Positions 11,380-21,839 of a stretch of 64,000 nt of DNA are shown here, one piece after another. Source of the DNA: Takakia lepidozioides (Eukaryota; Streptophyta; Takakiopsida; Takakiales; Takakiaceae). The stretch is from the NCBI GenBank assembly GCA_030704615.1, contig CM060731.1, forward strand, positions 88,268,756 to 88,332,755. Direction: 5' to 3'. The number at the start of each line of letters is the position of its first letter. Position 1 is the first letter of the stretch. Made by a program: the position numbers and the translations under genes. The notes below the pieces were generated by a model that was not told the DNA's origin, did no database searches, and was given only the letters and a program-made list of their open reading frames with translations.

Positions 11380-11800
11380 GAAACAGAATCAATTCAAAGA
11401 TGCGGCAGGAAAAATTTGCAAATCTTCCAGAAAACTGAGTTCCAACAGTTGCAGTTGAGGGGGCCATTTCTGGAAAAATGGCGCCGAATTTCACTTGTTT
11501 GGGCCAAAAACTGGCTAAGTCCCAACATTGTCTGGAGACGATGTCTGGAAAAATGACGCCGAATTTCCAGTTACATGGCCCAGAACTGCCCAACATTTGT
11601 GCAATGCCCGGAACCATGTACCGAAATTCGGCGCCACATTTCCAAATTTTGGGCTTACACTTCAATGAAGTTGGGACCTATAACCGCGAAATTCGGCACC
11701 ATTTTTTGCCGGAGTCACCTATTACTGCGCAATACGTCGCCGATTTTTCTGCTTGCGGAACCTATAACCGCGAAATTCGGCGCCATTTTTGCAGATGTCG
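11380..11800. repeat. GGCGCC half-palindrome cluster
   Basis: Five degenerate relatives of the 5.4-7.2 kb palindrome lie near 11480, 11562, 11621, 11688 and 11773. They keep one arm and the GGCGCC or GGCACC centre (GAAATTCGGCGCCA) but have lost the other arm. They lie just right of the MULE relic, as the big array lies just left of it. Confidence 0.65.
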
Positions 11801-11969
11801 CTCGGAATTCACATGAGCGGAAATCGAAATATCATGAGCACGGCTCTCAAAACTACAATTTCTACTTCAAACAATGAATATTATATTGGTTTTTTTTTTT
11901 CCTGACACATCCCATTAACATAATGTTTTTTAATGTTTTTTATTTGCAGAATTTGTACTTCTGCTCATG

Positions 11970-12022
11970 AAAACCAATTGTCTTACTACTCCGCTCATGC
12001 CGCTCATGCTCATGAAATAGCT
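11970..12022 (+). repeat. GCTCATG heptamer cluster, left copy
   Basis: GCTCATG occurs four times in about 50 bp, the last reading GCTCATGAAATAGC. The same cluster recurs in the same orientation at 16926-17000. Reverse copies (CATGAGC) occur at 11812 and 11835. Confidence 0.6.
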
Positions 12023-12029
12023 TACCTCA

Positions 12030-12185
12030 AATCAAACATCCAATATCTAGAACCAAGAGATATGAAATTTGATAGATGCAAAAATAACGACAGAAACAAA
12101 AATTTGTTCCTAAAGAGATGGACTAACTTCTCTCCGAATGATACATCAATGGTCTGTCGGTTTATATGCTCACAATTTCATATCG
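12030..12185. other. AT-rich spacer, no gene seen
   Basis: An AT-rich stretch between the heptamer cluster and the transposase-like relic. No supported feature. Confidence 0.4.
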
Positions 12186-12790
12186 ACTATTAGCACGCAT
12201 AGCAGAATGATGACGAGAGGTCTCCCGTGACATCCCCTCCCTTGAAAGTAGAAATATTGTTAGAGGTAGATCTGATTGGGTTGGAAAGCAATATCCTATT
12301 GCATTGGACTGTCGGTTCAGCTCCTTCCAATTCATCTCCACCGGCAGCAACTTCAGAACATCTTGCCTTTCTTCTCCGATACCTCTCATTTTATGAGGCA
12401 TAAGGTCACTGTTTCTTGAAATCAGCGATAACAAATTTACCTCAGCCTGCAGGGTTTCAGCTCGGGGTTTCTTCATTCTCTGTTTCCATGCATTGACGAG
12501 ATGTATCCATCCTTACTCTTCCTCTTGTATCCATGGTACGTTGACCTTCCGATTCCATGGATTGTCTACCACGCCTTCTCACAGACCTCAACTCCTTCCA
12601 TTGTAAGATAGGCATGACGACCACAACCTGGAAGTCGGTGTAGTCGTCGGGGGATGTCAAACCCTAACTCTCTCTTTGCATCAAAAGAAGATGCCAAGAA
12701 CTTACTCCGGATAGCCTTAGTTTTTTCCCAGCGGAAGTGTTGACAACAGGTTCGAGCACAACAGCTCACAGAGAGGCTGCTTGGATTGAC
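12186..12790 (-). pseudogene. transposase-like N-terminal fragment, unclassified family
   Basis: The minus strand reads FRWEKTKAIRSKFLASSF, then AYLTMEGVEVCEKAW, an in-frame TAG, TIHGIGRSTYHGYKRKSKDG and, in a shifted frame, LMPHKMRGIGEERQDVLKLL. The arrangement VC..A(F/W)...HGIG..R followed by a basic G-rich strip and HGN resembles the region just before the DDE core in a widespread, poorly classified group of eukaryotic transposases. No catalytic core is visible, so this is a fragment. The match is from memory of the pattern only. Confidence 0.35.
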
Positions 12791-12963
12791 TCCGAATTTA
12801 AGAGTCGAATCAATTTCATGCCCCTGGAGTTCTCATCTCCCCGTCGAACTCGTTTTAAACATTTATATTGTGATTTCTTAACTCCTTCGAGGTGGTCATC
12901 CTCCGTGTCTGACTCGTGCTCTTCATAAAACTTTGTGAGCAACTATGATAGTTTGCGGCCGTC

Positions 12964-13455
12964 TCAAAGTTTTGTATGTGTAAGCTGCCATTTCGTAATT
13001 GTCATTAACATATCCTGAGCTGAGCCAGAGACAACTGTAACGATTACACCGACATGTTCCTCCCCAAGGTTTTGAGCGAGAATAACTTGGTCAGGACGAC
13101 AGGCCTCAATCCGGCCTTCAGCGATGACGTCCATCTCGTCATTGAGAAGATTGCACATCTGATTACGCCAAGTATCTCTTCCGAATATCTGATGTGCGTC
13201 TTTCTGACCCTCGACACGCTTCTTCTTCCTATGCAACTTTTTTCCGTGCGCCTTCAATACCATCGGCATTGTCCTTCTATATTGTATCCTCCACAATATT
13301 CGTGCTCGCTCCAGCATTGGACCTAGACCCCTCACCCTCCATTCGCACACGTTTCTGTACTTGAATAACTTTCCAGACAACGGGTGTCCCCAAGGCTTCT
13401 CCAAGAGTTTCTGCGTCTCGATGTGAATACGGTAAGCTAATGGACTCCATTCCAT
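12964..13455 (-). CDS. hypothetical protein, ~160 aa, no recognised domain
   Basis: A clean minus-strand frame of 163 codons. It has a basic middle (KKLHRKKKRVEG) and an ordered C-terminal half (DTWRNQMCNLLNDEMD, then VGVIVTVVSGS). An overlapping frame at 13277-13561 looks protein-like at its start (SISLPYSHRDAETLGE), so the true gene may begin there and change frame near 13400. It lies 175 bp upstream of the transposase-like relic on the same strand and may be part of the same element. I assign no function. Confidence 0.3.
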   Translation of the reverse strand: MEWSPLAYRIHIETQKLLEKPWGHPLSGKLFKYRNVCEWRVRGLGPMLERARILWRIQYRRTMPMVLKAHGKKLHRKKKRVEGQKDAHQIFGRDTWRNQMCNLLNDEMDVIAEGRIEACRPDQVILAQNLGEEHVGVIVTVVSGSAQDMLMTITKWQLTHTKL

Positions 13456-13561
13456 GTATCACAGTTTTCAAGATGACGCTCACTAGACTACTAGAGAGAC
13501 GTCTGCCATGACAAAATCCCTCTCCCGATATATTCAGACCAATAATAGGTGATTTGAACAT

Positions 13562-13890
13562 GGCACACTGGCCATGAGTGGTCTATTTTCAGATCTAAAA
13601 TCAGGCAGAGAGTGGGGAACAGACAGTGTGCGTTGCTGCACACTGCTTGAGCTTCCAAATAGGGGTGTTTTCAACATGACATTAGGCCCTATGTGGCACA
13701 TTTCCACATAAAAAAACATGCAGAGAGGGGGCCACACACAGTTCATTCTTCCAACTATGGGTGTTGTGAGCATCCATATTGGCCGTGTTTTGCCCAAATT
13801 CACCACATTGGGCCTACCTGCCATGCTCAAAACACCATCTGTTCTTGCCTCTCTCTTATATCAGTTTGAATGAACAACCGTGTAGGAGAA
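13562..13890. other. no gene seen
   Basis: Unique-looking sequence between the hypothetical minus-strand ORF and the second palindrome array, with no supported feature. Confidence 0.4.
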
Positions 13891-13997
13891 GATGCAAATG
13901 GTGGCGGATGAGAACCCTTCGGGGGAGGGGAAGGAGATCATTGCTGATGTGGACGATGAGTTCTATGAAAGCAAAGCCGCTGAGATGCTGGGGGTAC

Positions 13998-14645
13998 ATG
14001 GAAATGCGGCGCCGCATTTCCAAAACGGACATCGTTGTTTGTCCAATTCCAGACCCTTTGACGGAAATGCGGCACCGCATTACTTGTCCTATAAAAACTT
14101 TCGATTGCCAAACATGGAAATGCGGCGCCGCATTTCCAAAACAGACATCGTTGTTTGTCCAATTCCAGACCCGTGTGGGCATTCCGTCTTGTTGGACGGA
14201 AATGCGGCACCACATTCCATTGTCCAATACAAAATTTTGATGACGGACATGGAAATGCGGTGCCGCATTTCCTGAACGGACATTGTTGTTTGTCCAATTC
14301 CAGACCCTTCGACGGAAATGCGGCACCGCATTCCATTGTGCTCTCCGGAAATGCGGTGCCGCATTTCATTGTCCGGTACAAAATTTCGATGACGGACATG
14401 GAAATGCGGTGCCGCATTTCAAGTATGGACATGGACAAGCATTAGTGACTAGACATGCTCGGACAATTCAAGGTCCAATATGGAAATGCGGTGCCGCATT
14501 TCCAATTCGAAGTATGGTAATGCCATGTCAGGAAATGAAATGTTGTACAACATTTCCGTTACGACGACAACGGAGGAAAGGGAGCTGCCAGAAATCGCTG
14601 CATGGAGAAAAATGAAATGCGGTGCCGAATTTCCGAGCTTCGGCG
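13998..14645. repeat. palindrome array B, GGAAATGCGG..CCGCATTTCC type
   Basis: About eleven copies of a palindrome with arms GGAAATGCG / CGCATTTCC occur near 13998, 14071, 14114, 14198, 14249, 14312, 14347, 14399, 14480, 14541 and 14610. The centre varies: GGCGCC, GGTGCC or GGCACC. One copy has the symmetric but different core GAAATGTTGTACAACATTTC. The linking sequence repeats GACGGACATGG and TTGTTTGTCCAATTCCAGAC. This family differs from the 5.4-7.2 kb array by one arm base (GAAATG instead of GAAATT). Confidence 0.82.
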
Positions 14646-14906
14646 TGTACATGTTTCCTTTTACTCATATATGGATTTCCTTCACCTCAGGACTCTGATA
14701 TCGCTGACTCTGGTATATTCATATGGACAGACACATTGTAGAAATGAGACCACAAATTGTAAACAGTGGGCCAATTCAGTTCTTGAACACGATGAAACAG
14801 AAGCACACAGAAGTGAGGTACGATGGGTTGTTTTATTGATCGAACACGGTGTCTCACATTTAGCAACTCCAGACAAATCTAAGCCCTTCCTCCTTCTACA
14901 TGGGCG

Positions 14907-15548
14907 TCACCAAGTCGACAGAACTTCGATAGCCCTCAAAACAAGCTCATTACTGATGCGGCACCTTGAGGTAAACTGCAATGCGGTCGATCTAGTGCCC
15001 TTGGTGGAGCTGATGACACTGTCATGCCCATCATACATGGACAAGGTCACTGTGGGCCTCATGTGCCCGTGCGATTCGTCTTCGCAACTCAGCCGAATGT
15101 CTCCATACACTGGAAGAGCGGAGTGAACTCCACGAATATAGTTTTCCCCGGTGCCGTCCTCCCTGGTCCACTGGCAGCAGTTCCAGCGCCAAAGTGAGGC
15201 CGTGCATGATCTGTCCGGCATCCCATTCCACCTTGGTATATCGAGGTCAACAATTTTCAGGACCCACGGACCGCATTGACCCTCGCCCTCACCTCGCTCA
15301 AAGCGGTAATAGCCCTCCAAATACTCCATTGCGCGCAAAGACTCCCGCTTGATTCTAGAAGCGTCTGTGAAAATAGAGAGCCAGACAATGATGTCTCCTG
15401 ATTCTGGTTTGAACATAGCATAATCGTGGCCATGATAAGGGCAGTCAGCAGGATTTCGACGGCACGACATCCTTGCAAAAGAGCAGCGTGGTGGCTGGAA
15501 GAAGTTCAAGCAAACGCTACAATTCCTCACAAACACTCCAGGGCACAT
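14907..15548 (-). CDS. unknown protein, left member of a divergent homologous pair
   Basis: An intact frame of 213 residues from an ATG at 15548 to a TGA at 14907. It is homologous along most of its length to the plus-strand ORF ending at 16544. Shared blocks are CSFARM/SSFARM, DCPY.G.DYAM, the RWNCCQWT motif, LPVYGDI/SPLYGDI and a C-terminal NELVLRAIEV/HELVLRAVEV. Beta-strand-like alternation and many Trp/Tyr residues suggest a compact beta-rich domain; I recognise no family. There is no signal peptide or membrane segment. Two open, diverged copies suggest past selection on the protein. The upstream region has a CCAAT box (CAGCCAATC) near 15585. Confidence 0.6.
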   Translation of the reverse strand: MCPGVFVRNCSVCLNFFQPPRCSFARMSCRRNPADCPYHGHDYAMFKPESGDIIVWLSIFTDASRIKRESLRAMEYLEGYYRFERGEGEGQCGPWVLKIVDLDIPRWNGMPDRSCTASLWRWNCCQWTREDGTGENYIRGVHSALPVYGDIRLSCEDESHGHMRPTVTLSMYDGHDSVISSTKGTRSTALQFTSRCRISNELVLRAIEVLSTW

Positions 15549-15704
15549 TTAAATTTCCCCCCTATAGGAACCTGCTCGGATGAAGATTGGCTGCTCCATG
15601 AATGTAGCCGTTTCAGTTTCCTTCCCTGCCATGCAAACTATGGGCAGTAAGTGCCAGGTGGGCCTATAGCCACTCGAGACGACGAAGTCCATCCCCCCTT
15701 CGAT

Positions 15705-15740
15705 GTAAATGCGGCGCCGAATTTCCATCCAGGGGATGGA
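15705..15740. repeat. single GGCGCC palindrome between the divergent genes
   Basis: AAATGCGGCGCCGAATTTCC sits in the intergenic space of the divergent pair. It is a hybrid of the two palindrome families, with one arm AAATGCG and the other GAATTTCC. Confidence 0.7.
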
Positions 15741-15830
15741 CTTCGGTGGCAGATTTCAAACTATACCTCGTGGATGAGAAAGAGGTATCGGTTCATCCAC
15801 CACTGGCGTGATAAACACGTTACACGATGA

Positions 15831-16544
15831 TTGGTGGGTACGTGGGACCCAGATGCTCCATTATTGGAGCCCGCACTGCTCTTCCGCTTCTCATCATTTC
15901 GAAAATCTAAGGGCTTCGTTGCTGTCCGCAAGGTCATTGTCATCGGCATCAAAGACGTCCTCAGGTCCTCCTTTGCAAGGATGCCATGCTTCCGGAACCG
16001 GGACGACTGCCCTTATGGAGGCTTCGATTATGCAATGTATTCGGCCACATCGAGAGACATCGTTATTTGGTACACAGATTACACAGAAGATACTGGTTCG
16101 AATGTGGAAACATTGTTCGCTTTTGAGTATATCCCAGGCCACTATGCCTTCGAGCGGGGTGACGATCTTGGTCTGAGGAGTCCGTGGCTCCTGCGCATCC
16201 TTGATTCCGATTTTCCCAACTACGACGGGCACCCATGCAGAAGAATGCGCACTGCTATGTTGTTGCGGTGGAACTGCTGCCAGTGGACGTGGGTGGACTC
16301 CATCAGAGAGACATATACTCTTGAAGGAGTGCGCTCATCTTCTCCATTGTATGGGGACATTCACATTGGTGTGGACGGCGAAAACGTGAAGCTTTCCATA
16401 TTCGATGGTGGTATGATTGAAGGGCAGGACATTGTGGTGAACATCAACGGGGGCGGTACAACGGCTGCAATCCAGTTTACCTGGAGGAGCCCGAAGACTC
16501 ATGAGCTAGTTCTCAGAGCAGTCGAAGTCCCATTGACAACGTGA
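15831..16544 (+). CDS. unknown protein, right member of a divergent homologous pair
   Basis: The frame is open from 15831 to a TGA at 16542. The first in-frame ATG is at 15981; homology to the minus-strand partner begins just before it (SSFARM). So either translation starts there, giving about 187 residues, or an upstream exon is spliced to the AG near 15962. Conserved with the partner: DCPYGGFDYAMY, YAFERGDD, LLRWNCCQWTW and ELVLRAVEV. It differs by indels in the middle and a Gly-rich insert (NINGGGTTAA). The two genes face away from each other across about 280 bp containing one GGCGCC palindrome. Function unknown. Confidence 0.58.
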   Translation: MVGTWDPDAPLLEPALLFRFSSFRKSKGFVAVRKVIVIGIKDVLRSSFARMPCFRNRDDCPYGGFDYAMYSATSRDIVIWYTDYTEDTGSNVETLFAFEYIPGHYAFERGDDLGLRSPWLLRILDSDFPNYDGHPCRRMRTAMLLRWNCCQWTWVDSIRETYTLEGVRSSSPLYGDIHIGVDGENVKLSIFDGGMIEGQDIVVNINGGGTTAAIQFTWRSPKTHELVLRAVEVPLTT

Positions 16545-16925
16545 CTTGTATTCAGAAGGCACAGGGCTAAAGATTTGTTTGCACAATCAGCACAGTAGAC
16601 GTGCTTCAAACGCAATTCATGTGGATCAATAAAAACCCCATTGTGCCCTCTTTTTGTTCTATTATGTATCCATCGTTCCCAAAATGCGTCATTCCTCATT
16701 TCGTTTGGGATTGGGAGTGTGGGTGGATTTTGCAAGTGGCTGGTAGGCTGAAATGGGCCCCCATTGTACAGAGCAGTACCACCCTACCATTCGCGAAACA
16801 TTGCCTTTCAATATGTAATTCTAAAAAACATTGCCGAACCTCCTTCATCGGGAGGTCCTTCTCCCCCTATGACCGTGACACCCTAAACCCTATTCCCGCG
16901 GACACTCATTTCCGGAAAATAGTCC
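16545..16925. other. no gene seen
   Basis: Downstream of the plus-strand unknown gene. No supported feature. Confidence 0.4.
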
Positions 16926-17000
16926 TGCTCATGTTTTTTTCGACACTTACGACTCTGCTCATGGCTCATGCCGCTCATGGCTCATGGCTCATGAAATAGC
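16926..17000 (+). repeat. GCTCATG heptamer cluster, right copy
   Basis: Six copies of GCTCATG, several directly adjacent, end in GCTCATGAAATAGC, the same ending as the cluster at 11970-12022. The gypsy fragment starts directly after. Confidence 0.6.
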
Positions 17001-17009
17001 AGCCCCCCA

Positions 17010-18130
17010 TTTCAAGATATTCAAGAACTATCTCAATGATTTTATGCAGGTATTTTTGGATGATTTCAGTGTCTTTGGACAGAAATCCAAACATTTGGCA
17101 CAGTTAAAACTTTGCCTACAAGCCTGCAGAAACAATGGAGTAAGTCTCAACCCGGAAAAATGTACATTATGTGTGAATTCAGTATTGTTATTGGGACACA
17201 TTGTGTGCCAACAGGGAATTCTGGTAGATCCAAAGAAAGTGGAGGTTATCCAGAAAATACCACCACCAGAAAATCCCAAGAAACTCAAGAGATTTCTGGG
17301 ACAGACGAGCTATTACAGAAAGTACATGGACAAATATGCTCACAGAGCGGCACCAGTCTATAGACTACTGAAGCAAGATACCGAATATCGATGGTCTCCA
17401 GCTTGCCAAGAATCATTTGATTCACTAAAAAGGGCACTCACAGCAGCACCAATTCTGATAAATCCAAGATGGGATTTACCATTTCATGTACACAGTGATG
17501 CATCAAGCATTGCTTTGGGAGCGGTTCTAGCCCAGAATGTGACAGGCACAATAGATTCACCAATCTATTATGCAAGTAGATTGTTGAAAGAACTATAGCA
17601 CCACAGAAAGAGAAGCATTGGCAATGATTTATGCTGTTCAAAAATTTCGACATTATTTACTTGGCAATCGTTTTAAGTTCATTGTTGATCATCAGGCTCT
17701 AGTTCATCTAGCAAATCGACCACTAGCTAGTGGCAGGGTTGCTCGATGGTTATTACTTCTTCATGAGTATGACTTTGAAGTTGTTCATAAACCAGGGAGA
17801 TTACATGTTACAGCAGATCATCTGTCAAGGATTACTACAGGAGAACCAGCCACGGGGGTAGAGGATCAACTTCCCGATGCATTTATGTTTGCTGTTCAAC
17901 CAGAAGCACCAGATGAAGAGACAGATCCTATAAATGCTCTAGGAATGTTTCAAGGAGACTATGACCTTCCAGATGCTCTCAAACTCATGGACGACACGGA
18001 TGAAGAAGAAGATTCATCCAATGAAGATGAACCTCTTGATGAAGGACTTATTATCACAAGAGTACTGCTTACTATCCTCAAGGAAACGGTTAGGCCGAAT
18101 CTACCAACAAAATATTATGCACTATCTTAA
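17010..18130 (+). pseudogene. Ty3/gypsy reverse transcriptase (C-terminal) and RNase H
   Basis: The frame at 17010-17598 has the RT active-site motif VFLDDFSVFG followed by NPEKC, LLGHIV, the FLGQTSYYRKY connection and the start of RNase H (FHVHSDASSIALGAVLAQ). After a frameshift at about 17597, the remainder (AMIYAVQKFRHYLLGNRF, then VDHQALVHLANRP and HVTADHLSR) continues at 17618. The RT fingers and palm before the FLDD motif are missing, so the element is 5'-truncated at about 17010. The sequence style resembles plant Athila/Tat-type lineages. An acidic linker follows RNase H and runs directly into the integrase remnant. Confidence 0.88.
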
Positions 18131-19168
18131 CCAAGATAGTAAATGCCAATCGTACAGATTGGGACACCAAATTTGAACACAACACTATGGGCATTCAGGA
18201 CATCATACAAGGTAACCACGAAGCATACACCATTTCAACTGGTGTATGGAACAGAGGCACTATTACCTATTGAATGTATGATACCCACACTACGAACCGA
18301 GACTCATGAACGATGGGGTTTAGAAGAATCCTTACGAGTCAGGGAATATGAGTTATTCCATTTGGAAGAAGTTCGAACAGATGCCGCAGATAATATGGCA
18401 CGAATTCAGGAACAACGAAGGAATAGAATATCCGAAGGGAAAGAGAAATCTTTCCAGGACGGGGACATTGTATTATGGTTACCAAAAATCAAGAAGATCA
18501 AACTGGGCAGAAAATTGAAAATGCCATGGATCGGACCCTTTCAAATCAAAAGGGTATATGACAATGGAACTGTTGATTTACAAACCTTGGAACAAGAATT
18601 CATGGGACGAATTAATATTAACAAGTTAAAAGGCTACCAGGGAATACATGACAAAGCCCTTATACATGATTTATACACCAACGAGGAAGATCAAACTGAA
18701 GATGAGGAGCGCGAAACTACCAATGCCTACTATATTCATCACGACACGGTGAATCAGCATATACTAAGACAAGTGGCAACACGAATTCAGGGCACCACGA
18801 CGGCTAGACCACCATTTATCTGGAGGACAACATTACCACCCCGTATACCATATGGTGAACCGTGGCCAGCACAGATGCCCTACAGAACAGTGAACGAATA
18901 CGAAACGGCCAACGAGTCACTGCTTGTGTTAAATTCCGAGATGTACGCTCCAGATCACCCCACCGACAGTGGTAATCATACACCACTACCCTTCGATCAT
19001 AACACAGAGGCGGAACGACGGCGCAATCCAACGGATTGCCCAAAAACGGCGGACGATAAGGGCAAAGCCATTAAACCAAGCTGCAAGTACTGCGCCAATG
19101 CCGCCCATCTAAAAACGGACCACATACCAAAGTGGATAACACAGCTCAGAGGGATGAACATAAACTGA
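18131..19168 (+). pseudogene. Ty3/gypsy integrase, C-terminal part only
   Basis: It begins inside the catalytic core at the segment after the last acidic residue (LNTTLWAFRTSYKVTTKHTP, LVYGTEALLPIE). It then has the C-terminal GPF-type module (KLKMPWIGPFQIKRVY). The HHCC zinc-binding domain and the D,D part of the core are absent; the deletion lies at about 18131, where RNase H joins directly. The last 60 residues are unusual and include CKYCANAAHLKTDH, which has CCHH/zinc-knuckle spacing. The stop is at 19166. Confidence 0.85.
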
Positions 19169-19563
19169 CCGAAACTGGACAATCATCAATGACCATCGGT
19201 TTTAAACAAAACAAATCACGAAGAAAAAACCAACGGAAGAAAATCAAGCACAAAAGGTATGAAGTTTTCTCAAAACCCTTACCTGAGGCTAAATGCTTCT
19301 TGGTAAGCCTGGGCCCAACAATTAAAGCTAACCACACTTTAAACCTAGGCAAACAGCAGGACAGATATACCTCCACGAGAACCTCGAGAGAAGTTAGAGG
19401 AGAAACCTACAGAGAGGAATCCCTACTTAAACCCAGGAGCAAACTCCTCACCTTCTCTTCCGCAAACTGGAAATTGTTGTATACACAACTTCCAGTGTGC
19501 TTCATACTTCTTGTGATACAGGAATTGCTCCAATTCCTTACAGCAACCGCGAGACTAAGAGAA

Positions 19564-21699
19564 ATGGCAGGCACCAAGCGGAAGGCACCAAGTTCTTATG
19601 CGCAAGTCAATTTCAAAATCAGCCCAACATTGCGGAAGATTGAGCAGGACACAAAGACACAAGAGATGTTGGACAGTCTTGGCCTGCGATACTTCATCAC
19701 CACGCTGGACTGGAACCTGAAGCACAACGAGCTATGCAGGGAGTTCTTGGAGAATTACAACACCAGCACTCGGAGCACAAATGTCCACGACACGCACATC
19801 CTGCTGACAGAGAGGTACTTGGCGGAAGTATTTCACCTTCCCAGTTTGGACGTACCACCGCACACCGGAAAACCTCCAAGGTTTGTACTTGCAGATTTGT
19901 TTGAGAATCTCAACCAAGCAGATCAAGGCTACACATGCAGCCATAGCAAAACCCATGGCTTCAGGAAGATAGCCCCAGTACTTAGCACATTGCTTTGCCT
20001 CAGGCAAAACCATAGCTACTGTACCAAGGAGCTAATCGACCAAGTGTTGATTTGCTTCAATGGGCAAATCGTGAATTGGGCAAGCTTCTTATTGAAGAAG
20101 TTAACTCAAGAACTGACCAGGTTGACAAAGAAGAAGAAGGAAGCGACTGTTACCATGGCGACTCCATTGTTACTCCAGATGATTCGACACACTGTACACC
20201 TAACGGCCGAAGAGCAAGCGACGTTGGGAATCATACAACGGGTAGACACAAGGGAGGAAGAAGGAAGTGAGACGGCAACATGTCAGGAAGAAGAAGAGGG
20301 CGGACTTGCAAAGAGAGCCCGGATCAACGAAGCAACCACAAGTGCAGCAGTAGAGGACATCATCAACTCGACGGCTAATTCCCCAGTACAGAGAGAAGGG
20401 GAGAATCAACAGCCAGAAGGAGGGAACAAACCACAGACCAACAAAGCAACGCCCATGGAAATTAGCCATGGCAACACCGAAGCACAGCAAGCAGCACGCA
20501 CAGAGGCCACACAATCAGAGGAGGGAGACATAGTGGCGCAGCAACAGCAGATGGTGCAACAGGCACCCGACCAGCAGCAACAGCAGATAGTACAACAGGC
20601 ACCGAGTCAGCAGTAGCAAGAAAGAAATTCCAATTTGGAATTACTACTAGCACAACAAGTTTTAGATACAAGAGCATGGGACACAGGGTTGGAGGAAGCA
20701 CCACAAAATGTCATTCTGCAGGCAATACAAGCATTGGGGCAACTGACAGTTTGTATGGACAGGGCCAAAGATTACATCAGCCCGGAAAACCTGAACATGA
20801 TCTTAGACCACATCAAAGAGAAGCACCAGAGGGAATTGGCCACTACAAGAACAGTATGTAACCATGAGGTTACAATTGCAGCATTAGAAGATCAAAAGTC
20901 GACCTTACTCCGCCAATACAACACATTGGCACAACGCAGAGATGAGTGGGAGCAAAAGTGGGAAGGATAGAGAGACAAAACACGCCATGTCCAAGCTGAC
21001 CTCGATGCAGAGCAAGAGAGATCTTGGAAAACAGAGACAGAGGTGGAAACACTCACAAGGCAGGTGCAAACATTAAAGCAGCAGGTGGAGACACTCAAGG
21101 GGCAGCTGAGGACTGCCAGAGATCAGGGAACCAAATGGCTCAACAGCAACACTGCACTGCTGAAGCAAAGGGAGAATGCTGAGAGCAGGCTGTTTACCGC
21201 CACCACAGAAAGAGACATTGCCATGGGCAATGAACAAGAATGGAAGCAGCAGCTGGAGAAGCTGACACTGCAAGCAGGGTTGGATGCAACAGACGTAGCC
21301 TTAGCCAGAGCTTGGTTGAATGAAGGGAGTGAATTGGAGATGAAGAAACTCAACAGGGCAATGGTGAGGCAGATAAAGTGCCAGTTGACGAAATTGGTGA
21401 CACACATTCATGAGGAGTTCCTGCCACCAATTCCAGAACAAGATGAACTCATGGACAAAGAGGATCAAGAGGAGCAAGATCACGAACGAGAGACACCAAT
21501 ACAATCAACAACAACAACACCAACACAAACACCACCAGCAACACAACCACCACCAAACCAACAGACACTGGTACATGCCACAGCAGGGCCATCTACTCAA
21601 GAGGTAAACCCTGTAACACTACCAAGTGTCCTGGTAGCATCAACTTCAGTAGCAGTGGATGATTTCCAAATCATGCCATGCAAGCAGGATGGGGAGTGA
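19564..21699 (+). pseudogene. extra ORF of the gypsy family (plant-transposon-protein-like domain plus coiled coil), copy 1
   Basis: Between integrase and the 3' LTR lies a third ORF starting at ATG 19564 (MAGTKRKAPSSYAQ). Its first ~200 residues (YFITTLDWNLKHNELCREFL, ERYLAEVFHLPSLDV) resemble the 'putative plant transposon protein' domain seen in other plant elements. A low-complexity Gln/Glu-rich middle and a long coiled coil (LTRQVQTLKQQVETLKGQLR) follow. In-frame TAGs at 20614 and 20968 split it in one frame; it ends with TGA at 21697. The homologous ORF at 25.9-28.9 kb lies in the same position. This is where Athila-type elements carry env-like ORFs, but I see no signal peptide or envelope motif. 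Confidence 0.62.
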
Positions 21700-21839
21700 T
21701 TAAAGTATTCAGAGGAATACTTTAAAATGATGGTAGTACCAGCCCACCAAATCCCATAAATACTGGAGAAGGTTTTCAAAACCTTAACTCCCTGCAAATC
21801 ATTGGGTCAATTGCATCTTCTCAATCAAACTCTTATTCC

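Noticed and set aside
13892-14275. Plus-strand ORF of 127 residues, and other frames rich in GNAAPHF
   Set aside because: The residues are translation of the array-B palindromes; the first 40 codons alone carry no recognisable domain.
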